Assembly (NCBI GenBank): GCA_024291935.2
Contig: CM044307.1
Coordinates: forward strand, 100,631,461-100,695,460
Direction of reading: 5' to 3'
DNA: 64,000 nucleotides
Origin: Okapia johnstoni
Lineage: Eukaryota > Chordata > Mammalia > Artiodactyla > Giraffidae
Part shown: positions 53,390 to 64,000 of the stretch, piece after piece
How the letters are laid out: every line of letters begins with the position of its first letter
How positions within the stretch are numbered: position 1 is the stretch's first letter
Notes under the pieces: generated by a model
The model's input: the letters and a program-made list of their open reading frames with translations, nothing else
Told to the model about the DNA's origin: nothing
Database searches by the model: none
Program-made: the position numbers and the translations under genes

Positions 53390-53595
53390 TGTTAGTCACT
53401 CAGTCATGTCTGACTCTTTTCAACCCCATGGACTGCAGCCCACCAGGCTCCTTTGACCATGGGATTCTCCAGGCAAGAATACTGGAGTGGGTAGCCATTC
53501 CCTTCTCCAGGGGATCTTCCCCACCCAGGGACTGAACCTGGGTGTCTTGCCTTGCAGGCAGATTCTTTACCATCTGAGCCACCAGGAAAGTCCTA
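53390..53595 (-). repeat. Bov-tA SINE, antisense
   Basis: 'gttagtcactcagtcatgtc', 'ctgcagcccaccaggctcct', 'gcaagaatactggagtgggt', B-box 'agggactgaacctgggtg' and head 'ctttaccatctgagccacca'. Complete and well preserved; inserted in the L1 3' end. Confidence 0.93.
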
Positions 53596-53714
53596 TAGGA
53601 GAAAATAATCTAAAAGAATGGATATATGTTTATGTGTCACTTTGCTGTACAGCAGAAACTAACACAACATTGTAAATCAACTATACTCTGATAAAAATTT
53701 TAAAATGAAAAACA

Positions 53715-54291
53715 ACCAAGTTGTGCAAGCACAGATTGAGGAGAAATGGCTTCAACAAGAATGAATGGGAAATTTTTTTAAGTAGACAAGAGAGGAATTG
53801 TGCATTCCAGTAGATGGAACCACTTACGCAAAGGTACAGAAATGTAAGTGCCTCCGAGGAATGGAGAAGGTGCTGCTCCTGGAAGGTCGGGAGTGGAGAC
53901 AAATGTGGGATAGAGGGGACACAGGCCCAGGAATGGGGCTGCTTGAGTCTACAGGGCCAAAGGCACAGGAGGCCTTTCCCACTTTCCCTCAGGAATTCTC
54001 ACTCCTCTCTGTTTGCTTCTTGAGCCTCTGCCTGTTAATTCTGTTACTTTCAGAAGCATCTGCTTTCCTAAGGCAGTTCTTTAAATCAGCAATTTTTAAA
54101 AATAATTTTTTTTTTTTTACTACATAATGCACGTGTATGGTAATATTCAAAAACTGTAAGGCAATGTGTGACAAATCAAGTTCCCTTTGACTTACCATGG
54201 CCAGCCACAAAGTTCTGTCTTCTGCTCTGGTAACAGCTTCCTGCATATCCTTCCAGAACGTCTCTGCAGAGGTGAGTATGTGCACATGTAT
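53715..54291. other. No gene seen
   Basis: The overlapping plus frames at 53798-54127 and 53814-54023 and the minus frame at 53989-54297 are not recognised. The text 'acgcaaaggtacagaaatgt' to 'gaatggggctgcttgagtct' has the style of an old repeat, family unknown. Confidence 0.35.
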
Positions 54292-54302
54292 ATACACAAA
54301 TG

Positions 54303-54509
54303 GGCTTCCCTAGTGGCTCAGATGGTAAAGAATCTGCCCGCAATGCAGGGGACCCAGGTTCAATCCCTGGGTCTGGAAGACCCCCTAGAGAAGGGAATGG
54401 CTACCCACTCCAGTATTCCTGCCTGGAGAATTCCATGAACAGAGGAGCCTGACGGGCTACAGTCCATGGGGTTGCAGAACGTCAGATATGACTGAGTGAC
54501 TCAGCACAC
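54303..54509 (+). repeat. Bov-tA SINE, sense, with perfect 11-bp TSD
   Basis: Head 'gcttccctagtggctcagat', B-box 'caggttcaatccctgggtct', body 'tggctacccactccagtatt' through 'gggctacagtccatggggtt'. 'atacacaaatg' occurs exactly at 54292-54302 and 54510-54520. Confidence 0.95.
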
Positions 54510-54520
54510 ATACACAAATG

Positions 54521-54560
54521 CATGTGTGTGTGTGTGTGTGTGTATATACATACAGATATA
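54521..54560. repeat. (TG)n microsatellite grading into (TA)n
   Basis: About ten GT units followed by 'tatatacatacagatatata'. It sits immediately after the SINE target duplication. Confidence 0.9.
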
Positions 54561-56529
54561 TACTACTACTAAAGAATAAACTACTACTGCATCTTGCTTT
54601 CTTGGCTTTAAAATAGATTTTGGAGATTTTTCCACTTTTATTTATTTTATTCATTCATTTGACAAGTCTTTATGGAGAACCTACCATAGACAGTGTGGTC
54701 ACTGATTACTCTTTGTTTCACCCTTTTTTGTTACCCCAACACTATTCTAACAATTTTATACATACAGGAATATATGAAATTAATCTCTTTAAGGATTACA
54801 GGCTCTATCCAGAGGCAAAATGCCCCCGAAGAAAACGTAACTGATTGAAGTTTCAGAGCCTTGCTCTGAAATTGCTCACTCTTTAAGGGATATACCAGGG
54901 GAGAATTAAATTGCCAAACAAAAGAATAGGAAGGGAGTATGAGATCCAAATAACCTGGTAGTACAGTAACTCATTAACCTCTAATTAGTCAAAACTTGGC
55001 CTTAATTTAGAGGCTATTTTTTCCCCCTAAATGTACAGAAATTTTGCCCCTGCTTATCCTATCTATCAACACTCAACTTTTCCTGTCTAGAAAAACTGCC
55101 TTGACATGGTGCAAAGGCTTTCCCCTCTATTTTTCCACAATGCCTTAAATATAACAGATGTTTAAAAAGATCTGTGGAATATGTGTTAGGTAATTAGTGC
55201 ACCTTGTGTGGTTTTATATTAGCAATATGTTGCAATGTCTATGGAACAAAAGAAAGGTTTTAGTTAGCCTAAATATGCATTAGCTTTTGAAAAAGCTAAT
55301 GATGAATAGTTTCAAAATGTCGTATTACTAGAAAACTATATTTATGGATTACAAACAATTGGATTTGTACTGAGTCTTTATCAACTATTATGGTTAAAAT
55401 TAATTCTATCTTCTGCTATTCTATTTTTCATTTTCCTTTTAAAATACCCAAAAGGCACTGTAACCCTCTAAATCTGTTATTCATTAACAGCATGCATGTT
55501 GAGGTAAGGACATTTCTAAAGCCCCAAATTGCTGACTTTAAGAGGTTTTAGTCTCTTTGATTTTTTTCAAGTTTGCAGTGGTGGGAGGAAAGAGTTGAAT
55601 AATTTAAGCACTGCTCTACATGTGATAAGATGAAACTAGGACAATTTTAATAGCCTGGAAAAGGTTTGTCAAAACAACCCCTTCAGTTTCATTCTCCAAA
55701 CTCCCTTTAGAAGATCTGATTGATTCAATTGTCACAATATAATATCACTTTCCAGCATGGATTTAGTCTTACCTCAGGTTCCTAGCTAACCTGTGGATCA
55801 GCAGCTTCTAAGCATTTTGACCACAATCTATAGTAATAAATATATTTTACATTGTTAAATTATGCATGTAAGTATATAGTTTTTTTCTGAATAATAGTTT
55901 ACTATGCATATAATGTATACCTCAAAAAGAATTCTAATACAATATACTACTAATCAAGCATCAGAGTTTCTGCTTTTGCAGTTTACACAAATTAGCTGAA
56001 TTTTAATACTTTAGGGAATGCTTACAAACACAATATACAACAAATTGTAATATTATGGATCATCCTTAACTTTTGAAAGTTTGGCTTATTATCTCACAGG
56101 AAAACTAATATTTATAATTCTCATTTTCCCACAGAATTAACTCATAACCCCTTTTAAAATTAATTTTTTAAAAAGAAGCTACCCTGTAAGCCTTTATCAA
56201 TGGTAAATTGGAATGCAAACACCTGCAGGCTTTGATGAAATAAAAATAAACAGCTTATACAACCAGCACCTCATAAAACCAAAACCTCCTTTTGAAGTAC
56301 AAAGTTCAATTCTTCCTGCCTTCTTAGTAAATGTTAACCTGAACTCTCCCCATCTAGAAACTTTTTTGGTTTGTTAATGTCATATAGTTTCTTAAGATGA
56401 TACTTAACTGATCTACATGTTTTATACTCTCCTATTTTTTGTTCTTAATCTAACCTATCCCCTGCCCTTCTGCTCTATTCATTTAAAATATTGCTAGTAA
56501 CTCTGTAGTTTGAAAAATAATGCTATAGA
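54561..56529. other. Long unique AT-rich stretch, no gene seen
   Basis: About 2 kb upstream of PAWR without recognised young repeats. The frames at 54620-54844 and 54731-54949 have no support. Confidence 0.45.
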
Positions 56530-56676
56530 TCAGTGGTTCTCAGATTCTGATCACTTAGGGATCTTGTTAAAAGTGCAGATTCTAATTGGGTAGGTGGGTC
56601 TGAAATCCTGCATTTCTAACAAACTCACAGATGCTGAGTTTGTAGGGCACACTTTGGAGAAGAAAGCCTGAACATA
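56530..56676. mobile_element. MER5-type hAT MITE
   Basis: 'cagtggttctcagattctga', 'gggatcttgttaaaagtgca', 'aatcctgcatttctaacaaa', 'acagatgctgagtttgtagg' and 'cacactttggagaagaaagc' keep the MER5A/B order, starting from the terminal repeat. Confidence 0.85.
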
Positions 56677-56929
56677 TTTGATTCTTGTGGCCCAACCTCT
56701 GATTGATTTATTCTGCTGAGGCAAGGATCTTAGAATCTGATTAAATCCTTCTTTTGTTACTTTACAATTTTACTAAGATCAACAATCTAATCTATAATTT
56801 CAGGTTGTAGTATTAATAAGTGCAGGCTGAAGGGAAAGATGGGGTCAGCAAAGGCCATTGACTATTTTAGGTCAGGTGTTTAGGCAACACCTAACTGGAT
56901 CAGTGACAGTTGACAAAGACTTGACTGAG

Positions 56930-57215
56930 GGGAGAAAACTATGAGAAGATCTGGAGGATGGACAGTCCAGGCAGGGAGAACAAAAAGGACAGGTCCTGAG
57001 GTGGGAGAATAATGGATGTTGTTGTAAGGTACAGTGTGAGGGCAGATCTGACTTCAGGCAAGTGAGAGAAGAAAGAGATCAGGTCACCTAGCTAAGCAGC
57101 CCTGATCAAACAGGACCTTGTAGGCTGAGTTAAAGTCAGATTTTATTCTAAGGGTGATGGGAAATACTGCAGAGTTTTGAGCAGGGAAATGACATGAAAT
57201 TTCCATTTTAAATGA
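56930..57215. repeat. Ancient mammalian repeat, family uncertain
   Basis: 'aggaccttgtaggctgagtt', 'tctaagggtgatgggaaata', 'gagttttgagcagggaaatg' and 'acatgaaatttccattttaa' match a common old mammalian repeat by text memory. The family name is not certain. Confidence 0.5.
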
Positions 57216-57499
57216 TATGTGGATACATGGCAAATATACTATAGAAGAACTAGAGTAGAAGTATGGAGACTGGTTATGACATTGTCGTAGTAGATCGTAT
57301 TGACTTCTTTCTAAAGATAGAATTGTGTGCATTTATTTTCTAGAACAGCTAGAGTTTCTACTTCCCAAATCTCTTAAATTCTTGCCCTGTTTTCCATTTT
57401 AGAAACTTATCTATCCTAGCCTGAATGACTTCCTTAACCGTTAAGGTTGAACAGAAATGGTATTCCAAAATATAAATCTGATGATTATACTATTAGATT
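57216..57499. other. No gene seen
   Basis: Unique sequence. The 82-codon minus frame at 57084-57332 overlaps an old repeat and is unsupported. Confidence 0.35.
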
Positions 57500-57956
57500 A
57501 AAATCCTTCATTGTTCTCTAGTTTGCTTCAGGATAAAGTTCAATCTTAGCATAACCTAACACACTATGGAACCTTGTCTCTGATTCCTTTTAAAGTAGGT
57601 TCAGATACATACAAACAAAGTAGCATATAAAAATTTTATTCTCTCCTGTAGTAGTTCCCTCTGCTCCATTTTCTGTCTTGAAAACATCTGCTTATTCTTC
57701 ATAAACTAGTTCAGACGTCACCTCCTCAGACTTGGATGCCCACTCTCAAAGGATCTAGGTGCTTATTCCTCTGTAGTAGTTGGCTCACAGTCCCTTGCTT
57801 CAGCCTTCATCCTATTTTATAATTATTTGTACTTTGGGACTGTGAGCCCCTCAAGGTCAACAACCACATTCTAGTCATTTTATGTCCTCAAAACATAGCA
57901 TTGGTCCTGGCACACAAGCAGGCTCTTAGCAAATATTTAACAAAGAATAAGTAAAT
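57500..57956 (+). repeat. L2 LINE 3' region, sense
   Basis: 'aaaatccttcattgttctct', 'gcttcaggataaagttcaat', 'acgtcacctcctcagacttg', 'gggactgtgagcccctcaag' and 'ctcttagcaaatatttaaca' follow the L2 3' consensus from end to end. Confidence 0.85.
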
Positions 57957-57997
57957 GATACACAACTGAAAAAGAGCCACCCTTAAAAAATAACAAG

Positions 57998-58345
57998 AGG
58001 ACTTCCCTGGTGGCTCAGTGGTAAAGAATCCGCCTGCCAGTGCAGGAGATGCAAGAGACATGGGTTCAATCCCTGGTCCGGGAAGATCTCACATACCATG
58101 GAGCAACAAAGCCTGCATGCCACAATTAATGAGCCTGTGCTCTAGAGCCTGGGAGCCACAACTACTGAAACTCACAACTCTGCGTGAGCCACAGAGCCTA
58201 TGTTGTGCAGCAAAAGAAGCCACTGCAAGGAGAAGCCCGCACACCACAACTAGAGGATAGCCCCAGCTAGCCAGCCACAGCTAGAGAAAAGCCCACACCA
58301 CAACGAAGGCCCAGCACAGCCAGAAATAAAATAATAATAATAAAA
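57998..58345 (+). repeat. Full-length CHR-type SINE, sense
   Basis: Complete head 'ggacttccctggtggctcag', B-box 'gggttcaatccctggtccgg', body 'gagcaacaaagcctgcatgc', 'gtgctctagagcctgggagc', 'aagccactgcaaggagaagc', 'ggcccagcacagccagaaat' and an (AAT)n-type tail. The 80-codon plus frame over it is incidental. Confidence 0.93.
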
Positions 58346-58642
58346 TGTAAGTAAATAAATAACATGAGATGTGAATGTTATGAAATATCCATCAGTCTAG
58401 CTTTGAAGAGGGAATCAGATTCAAGGGGAGGCTTGATCCCTCCTCAGCCTGCACTGTGAAGCCCACTAGTACTGTGTAGGCTCCCGGGGTCCTGTGGAGC
58501 CTTGGGACCGCTCGCGTCTAGAGTTCCCTGAACTCACGGTCATGAGGCCGAGTAACCTGGTGGACCACAGAACTTTGTGTGTGTGCGTTTATTTGGCTCC
58601 TCAGAAGCCCCGCTTCATTTTTGAAAATTTCAAGAACGCTTG
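58346..58642. other. Unique spacer, locally CpG-containing, no gene seen
   Basis: A small GC-richer patch lies at 58480-58560 ('gaccgctcgcgtctagagtt'). The 78-codon frame at 58494-58730 runs into a SINE and is not supported. It may be part of an old LTR, but I cannot assign it. Confidence 0.3.
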
Positions 58643-58826
58643 TTTATTTATGGCTGCCCCAGGTCTTCATCGCTGCTCTCAGGCACGGGCTCTAGATCGT
58701 GGGCTCAGTAGCTGTGGCACACCAGCTTAGCTGCTTGGCGGCATGCGGGATCTTCCTGGACCAAGGGTTGAACCCATGTCCTCTGCCTTGGCAAGAGGAC
58801 TGTTAACCACCTGACCACCCTATCAC
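58643..58826 (-). repeat. CHR-type SINE, antisense
   Basis: 'gctgccccaggtcttcatcg', 'gctcagtagctgtggcacac', 'ccaagggttgaacccatgtc' and 'gttaaccacctgaccaccct' mark the antisense body and head. Confidence 0.85.
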
Positions 58827-59346
58827 AGAACTTGAAGTGCCTTATTGACAGCCACCTCCATACTCAAGAAAAGCAATCTAGATTTACAACCAAATTATTT
58901 TAACTCTCAACCCGAGTTTCAAAAAAAAAAAATCATCACTGGTAATTTGCAGTGTTACTAACAATAAAGGAAGAGATCGATAGCTCCTGGCAGATTTTTA
59001 TGTATATGTAACTCTCCCCTAAGCACAGATGTTGGAAACCAGAAAATTCCAAAGAAAACTTGATAGTTAAATATATAAGCAGTCCTTTAAATTCTTGTAG
59101 GCCAAGTTGATGATTTTTTCCCCCATATTTTATCTTTCTACACCCTAGAGCCTCATAGAGTACCAGTACCTATGGGTACTAAGTGTGGGTACTTAGTTCA
59201 TGTTGATTGAAAAGTGTTGAAAGGAGACTCTTACTTTGAAAATTTTTTCTTTTTTTGAAAATTTTTTCCAACTTTGTTTTTATCTTTCAAACCCAGACAA
59301 ATAACAAGGAAAAACATGCTTGTTGTTTTTTAAAACACATTTCAAG
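58827..59346. other. No gene seen
   Basis: Unique AT-rich sequence with an A12 run at about 58920 and T-rich repeats at 59245-59275. Confidence 0.4.
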
Positions 59347-59347
59347 T

Positions 59348-59484
59348 GGTGCATGCGTGGGTGCTCAGTTGTATCCAACTCTTTGCAATCCCATGGACTG
59401 TTAGCCCATCAGCTCCTCTGTCCATGGGATTTTCCAAGAATACTGCAGTCAGGTGCCATTTCCTTCTCCAGTCCTTCTCCAAAA
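59348..59484 (-). repeat. Bov-A SINE monomer, antisense
   Basis: 'gggtgctcagttgtatccaa', 'tgtccatgggattttccaag' and 'catttccttctccagtcctt' give one antisense monomer lacking the tRNA-like head. Confidence 0.85.
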
Positions 59485-59911
59485 CTGATAATAGTTTCTA
59501 AACCACTAACATCATGATAGGATATAATATAATTATCACAATAAATGTACAAAGCCATGTTCAAAAGGTAGCAGGTCAGAAAGAAATAGGCCTGTATCAC
59601 AGGGAAGCAAGTCCCAAATTTCTTATTCTACTTGTATGGTCTACAGAGTTAAAAGTTTGAATAGTAAGACACAGTATAGGCTATCAAGAAGTCAAGGGAG
59701 GGGAAGGAGTTATATTGAGAAAGTATAGGATATTTGGCCATTTTGTAAATGGTTGAATATCACCAATTTCATATGATTCAACCTAATAGCAAAAAGAAAA
59801 GGAAAATTGAGGGCAAGTATTTCTAAAATAAAAGATATGTAGATACCATGTTAATGCTTTGAAGGACTCAGCAAAATGAAGATGGCCCTTCCGTATTAGA
59901 ACCATCAGGGG

Positions 59912-60100
59912 CTGAATAGCATATTGTTAAGATATGAATTTCAAAGTCAGACTTCTTTTAATTGAATTCTGTATATGCCACTTACTGTGTGGTCTTGTCT
60001 TCTGCCTCAGTTTCTTTGCCTGTAAAAGGAAAAAATAATTATACCTCATTGGTATTTTGAGTAGATTAAATAAAAGCGTAACGAGCTTAGAAATGTGCTT
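59912..60100 (+). repeat. MIR SINE, sense
   Basis: 'atatgccacttactgtgtgg', 'cctcagtttctttgcctgta' and 'attttgagtagattaaataa' occur in MIR order. Confidence 0.78.
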
Positions 60101-60234
60101 TCGTAGCAACCAATGTTTTACTACATGCATGATGTTATTTCTATCAACCAGAAAAGAAACCATAATGTTGGCTTTCATTTCTGTGAGAGCAAATAAGAAC
60201 TTGGAGTTCCTAAGTATTTTTGTGTATTTACTAG

Positions 60235-60428
60235 AGAAGATCAGGCTTTGGGGTCAAGCAGATCTGGATTTGTCTTTGCGGGAATTTATTTAAGTATCAT
60301 CTTTTTCAACTGAAAAATGAGCAAAAGATGTACCTAATTCATATGGTGGTTGTGAAAAGTAAATGAAATTATTTATGTAAAATCCTCAAAGGAAAACTCA
60401 TGAAGCACTTGATCAATTTAGCTATTAC
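60235..60428 (+). repeat. MIR SINE, sense
   Basis: 'gaagatcaggctttggggtc', 'aagcagatctggatttgtct', 'tcaactgaaaaatgagcaaa' and 'catgaagcacttgatcaatt' are decayed MIR blocks in order. Confidence 0.65.
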
Positions 60429-60796
60429 TAATTAACTACATTGACCTGAATGTATTACTGACCTGCATATATTATTACAGTTTCCTAAAATTAACCAATT
60501 CAAAAAAAAAGGTTAAAATGTCATTTATTTTACAAAGTTATCCTTGAATATTCTGTAATAGTCATTGGTTAATTTTTTAAAAAGTGAATTAGAATTTTTA
60601 AAAATATAAATTCTGTAGATGCATTCAGTTTTATATAATTTGTATGTGTAAATAATTTCAAAATGAGTACCACATAGAAACACTAAAAATACTGTTTAAG
60701 ATATCTTAAAAATTACAGTGTATAGTTGTAGAGTTCTATATGACAAAATGTAAAAAAAAAATACAATGAAACAAAAATCGTGTCAGGTCTTCTGTT
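60429..60796. other. No gene seen
   Basis: AT-rich unique sequence with short A-runs. Confidence 0.4.
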
Positions 60797-60804
60797 AAAC
60801 AAAG

Positions 60805-61021
60805 GCTTGTTGTTGTGTAGTCGCTCAGTCATGTTCCTGTTCGACTCTTTGCAACCCCCATGGACTGTAGCCCGCCAGGCTCCTCTGTTCATGGGATTTC
60901 CCATGCAAGAATGCTGGAGTAGTTGCTATTTCCTTCTCGAGGGGACCTTCCCAACCCAGGGATGGAACCCACATCTGCATTTGCAGGTTGATTCTTTACC
61001 ACTGAGCCCCAAGGGAAGCCC
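60805..61021 (-). repeat. Bov-tA SINE, antisense, with perfect 8-bp TSD
   Basis: 'gtagtcgctcagtcatgttc', 'ctcctctgttcatgggattt', B-box 'agggatggaacccacatc', head 'ttctttaccactgagcccca'. 'aaacaaag' flanks it at 60797-60804 and 61022-61029. Confidence 0.92.
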
Positions 61022-61029
61022 AAACAAAG

Positions 61030-61939
61030 TCATATTTGGTTGTTTATTACAATAAAGGAGGCAAAAGAAGGATTGACAGAGCCTAGTGAGAGTGGCGCCA
61101 TTTATCTGAAGGGACATCTCATGCTGTTTCCCTTCCTTAAATCTCCATTTAGCTCTGACACAGTGGTGCTGGCATTCATAAGCTTCAATTCTAAGGGAAT
61201 GTTCTTCCAAACAGAATGTTCCTAAAAGTGATGTAACCTAAAGGTGGGGAAGAAAAAGCAAGTATATTTGCTAAAATCAACTCAGAAGATTTGGAGGAAA
61301 GCAGATAGAACATAAATGAGAAAAGATCAGCTCAAATTGAATCTTCAAATTGTTGTGAGAGACATTTGTTTAGAAAGACACTAATCAGAATCCATCTGTG
61401 CAAAGAGAAAAAGAATGAATTGAAAGATGATATCATTGAGATGTATTTGACTAATGTAAAAGACAACACTAATGGTTACAGAAAAAGTACTTTTATAGAA
61501 CTTGAAAAGATAGAATTGATACACAACTTCGTAAGACTTCATTGGCGAGGAATGTATTTTCCCCTGAGGCTCAAAAGCTTTAAAGACACATAAAATATTT
61601 CATTGTTTTGCGATTCCTTGTGCTAGAACATCTTACATCATACTCAATTAAAGAACAGGGCCTGTTTTCCCCACATCACCTTTGCACAGAGAAACTGAGG
61701 AACACGGAAGCAAGTGACCTGGTCAGGAGTAAAATCGTCACTTTTATATTAAACATTTCTTTTCATTTCTTGTTTTGTATCTCCACACCTTACTTTGAAC
61801 TTGTTGCTTCCAATATGACTGTGTACTCATATATTTTTCAATATCTATCAGTCTGCAACAGTTTAGTTTTGGTTTGAACTAGACAGATGGTGCCTGAAGG
61901 TCCCTTCTACCAGCATTTGTTTTGACTTTCAAAGGAATG
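61030..61939. other. No gene seen
   Basis: About 0.9 kb of unassigned sequence. The plus frames at 61366-61593 (Lys/Glu-rich) and 61608-61877 have no recognised domain or splice context. Confidence 0.4.
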
Positions 61940-62173
61940 AGTCAGTATGGCAGAGTGGTTAAACTTCAGTATTTGGTTTCAGACAAGCCCAGTTTAAATG
62001 TAAGACCTGGCTTATTTACTTCAAGTCTTTAAGTCTCACTTTCCTTAACTGTAAAATAGATAGCTGTAATAATTCTTACTGCACTTGATTATTGAGAGTA
62101 TTAATCGCATGTAAGACAACCAACATAGTGCCTGGCACATGGTAAAAACTAAAGGCACAATAATTATTTTTGA
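61940..62173 (+). repeat. MIR SINE, sense, near full length
   Basis: 'cagtatggcagagtggttaa', 'tttcagacaagcccagttta', 'cactttccttaactgtaaaa' and 'catagtgcctggcacatggt' cover most of MIR. Confidence 0.88.
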
Positions 62174-62603
62174 GCTCTTCATTAGATAATGTTTCAAAAA
62201 TTATAGGAATAGCATTTACTTATTAGAATGGGAAGTCAAGTCCTTCTTGATTCATGAAGTGTCCTTAAGTTATAACAATCTCTTCTGCATTTGACACTAA
62301 TTGCACACTTAAGATACCTCTATTACTATTTTCCATGGCAGGACAGAAATTATTGCCTCAAAGCATTAGATAAAAAGATCAGAATATAGACTTCTACTTC
62401 TGGCAAGAGGGAGGAGATATACTTTTTCCTACTTCTCTCACGAAGTATACTTACACAGTCTGCACATTCTCTGTAAAACAAACATGAAGAGACTCTGAAG
62501 GGTGGAGAAAAGAAGGCAGACCAGCTAGGAATTTTGGAACCCAAGGAATGATATGGTGATAAATTCCCTGAGTTTTCTTTTTGCCTCATGAATCCTGGAC
62601 TGG
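62174..62603. other. No gene seen
   Basis: Unique sequence. The 79-codon minus frame at 62350-62589 is unsupported. Confidence 0.35.
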
Positions 62604-62634
62604 GGACTTCCCTCGTGGCTTAGTGGTAAAGAAT
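62604..62634 (+). repeat. Orphan tRNA-type SINE head (about 30 bp)
   Basis: 'ggggacttccctcgtggctt' and 'agtggtaaagaattt' are the 5' head of a CHR/Bov-tA SINE with nothing of the body after it. LINE-mobilised SINEs normally lose the 5' end, so a lone head implies a later deletion. Confidence 0.7.
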
Positions 62635-62644
62635 TTAAAAAGAA

Positions 62645-64000
62645 TTTTAAAATTCTTTGATTAAAAAAGACCCATAGTTAAAAATGGAACTCTAAAAAAA
62701 GTGTTTAAGTAACCTATAGAAAGACAGGAAAGAGAAAACAGAAACTGATGGCGAACGATAAAGCTTTCCTCCTAAGATCAGGAATAAGGAAAGGATGTCT
62801 GCTCTCACCACTCTTCTTCAACATAATTCTAGAAGGTTCTAGCCAGTGCAGTACAGCAAGAAAAGGAAATAAAAGGCATACTGAGCAGAAAGGCAGAGAT
62901 AAAACTGTTTCTATCTGCAAATGACATAACTGTCTATAGAAAATCCTTGAGAATCTACAAAAAACTTAAAATCAGTGAGATCATCAAGGTCACATAATAC
63001 AAAGTAAGCATATTAAAACTGATTCTGTTTCTCTATACCAGCACTTAACATTTGGACACCAACATTAAAATATAATATTACCCTACAATAACCCTACAAT
63101 CACTCCATGGCAAATAGAAGGGGAAAAAGCAGAAAAAGAAACATTTTATTTTCTTGGGCTCCAAAATCACTGTGGGTGGTGACTGCAGCTACAAAATTAA
63201 AAGATGCTCACTCCTTGGAAGAAAAGCTATGACAAACCTAGACAGCATATTAAAAAGCAGACAGCACTTTGCAGACAAAGGTCCATCTAGTCAAAGCTTT
63301 GGTTTTTCCAGTAGTCATGTACGGATGTGAGTTCAACCATAAAGGGGAAGGCTGAGCACCGAAGAATCGAAGCTTTTGAACTGTGGTGCCGGAGAAGACT
63401 TGAGAGTCCCTTAGACATCAAGGAGATCAAACCAGTCAATCCTAAAGGGAACCAACCCTGAATATTCATTGGAAGGACTTATGCTGAAGCTGAAGCTCCA
63501 ATACTTTGACCATCTGATACGAAGAGCTGACTCACTGAAAAAGACCCTGATGCTCGGAAATATTGAGGGCAGGAAGAGAAAGGGGTGACAGAAGATGAGA
63601 TGGCATCATTGACTCAATGGACATGAGTTTGAGCAAACTCTGAGAGACAGTGAAGGGCAGGGAAGCCTGCCATGTTGCAGCCCATGGGGTCGCAAAGAAT
63701 TGAATATGACTTAGCAACTGAACAACAACAACTCAAAAAAATGAAATACTTAGGTGTAAATATCACAAAACGTGTAGCTTTTCTATGCTGAATACTACAA
63801 AACACCAGTGAGAAAAGGAATAAAGATCTAAATAAATGGAGAAATATACTGTTTTTGTGGGTTGGAAGAATCAACACAGTAAAGATGACAATACTCCCTG
63901 ATTTGATATACAAAGTTAATGTAATTGCTATCCAAATCCCAGTAAGATTTTTGTAGATACAAACAAAATGACTCTAAAATGTACATAGAAAGACAAAGCA
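62645..64000 (+). mobile_element. L1 LINE ORF2 fragment, split by BovB and cut by window edge
   Basis: 'gatcaggaataaggaaagga', 'caccactcttcttcaacata', 'ctagccagtgcagtacagca' and 'tctgcaaatgacataactgt' match L1 RT. The catalytic F/YADD block reads as a degenerate 'S-A-N-D' here. After the BovB the RT C-terminal side continues: 'atgaaatacttaggtgtaaa', 'gggttggaagaatcaacaca' and 'tgctatccaaatcccagtaa'. Dead copy. The left start is approximate. Confidence 0.85.
63102..63730 (+). mobile_element. BovB LINE 3' fragment, sense, inside L1
   Basis: Starts 5'-truncated at 'aatcactccatggcaaatag', and contains 'gggctccaaaatcactgtgg', 'tggtttttccagtagtcatg' and 'cttttgaactgtggtgccgg'. Ends 'gcaactgaacaacaacaac'. 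It has many small indels. No clean target duplication is visible. Confidence 0.92.

Larger units (their letters stand above)
53080..53714 (+). mobile_element. Cetartiodactyl L1 3' end, with two SINE insertions
   Basis: 'ctaataaggacctactgtat', 'acacagggaactctactcaa', 'ttgctgtacagcagaaacta' and 'catcgt'-free 'aacacaacattgtaaatcaa' followed by 'ctatactctgataaaaattt' are the recent ruminant L1 3'UTR. Broken by SINEs at 53098-53325 and 53390-53595. The left edge is uncertain because the first insertion sits near it. Confidence 0.85.

Noticed and set aside
53798..54127. Overlapping 109- and 69-codon plus frames
   Set aside because: The second half reads through T-rich low-complexity sequence and no domain is recognised. 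No splice or promoter evidence.

Overview
This is nuclear DNA from a ruminant, most likely a pecoran such as cattle, sheep, goat or buffalo. At least seven BovB (RTE-type) LINE copies are present, along with many BovB-derived Bov-tA and Bov-A2 SINEs and tRNA-Glu-type (CHR-like) SINEs. These lie over older mammalian repeats: L1, L2, MIR, MLT1 LTRs, Tigger1 and MER5A. There is no operon structure, CRISPR array, prokaryotic gene or rRNA/tRNA gene. Repeat family names are given from memory of their consensus sequences, not from a database search.

I can support one host protein-coding gene. A CpG island at about 40.04-41.73 kb holds the 5' end of PAWR (PAR-4, a pro-apoptotic WT1 regulator) on the minus strand. 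The ATG is at 40640-40638 and the first coding exon ends at a GT donor after 40115. A clean splice acceptor at about 40789 and a clean donor at 41280/41279 suggest an upstream non-coding exon 1 and an intron of about 490 bp. In the sequence as given, the coding exon has one extra base in a six-G run (40328-40333). This breaks the reading frame after about residue 104, and the frame is recovered by ignoring one base. Nothing else about the gene looks dead, so a sequencing or assembly error, or a rare allele, is more likely than a pseudogene.

Layout: 1-40.1 kb is inferred to be PAWR intron 2, because I found no later PAWR exon. It is full of repeats: BovB pieces at 3.07, 6.4, 7.5-9.4, 12.3, 13.2, 16.1-18.7 and 22.95 kb; an L1 at 19.06-21.77 kb carrying three SINE insertions; a near full-length Tigger1 at 24.85-27.15 kb; and an MLT1 LTR at 29.9 kb. 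Part of this interval (about 32.4-39.5 kb) is AT-rich and relatively poor in young repeats. From 41.8 to 64 kb is sequence upstream of PAWR, with no supportable gene. It holds MIR, L2, MER5 and L1 remnants, more BovB and SINEs, and an L1 at the right edge interrupted by a BovB.

The main points of interest are the PAWR frame break, a changed caspase-cleavage context in PAWR, a BovB copy with an inverted 5' part inserted into an MLT1 LTR, a 103-bp tandem duplication, a 69-bp BovB stub with perfect target-site duplications inside Tigger1, and G-rich and Z-DNA-prone tracts around the PAWR promoter. I found no convincing previously undescribed biological system.
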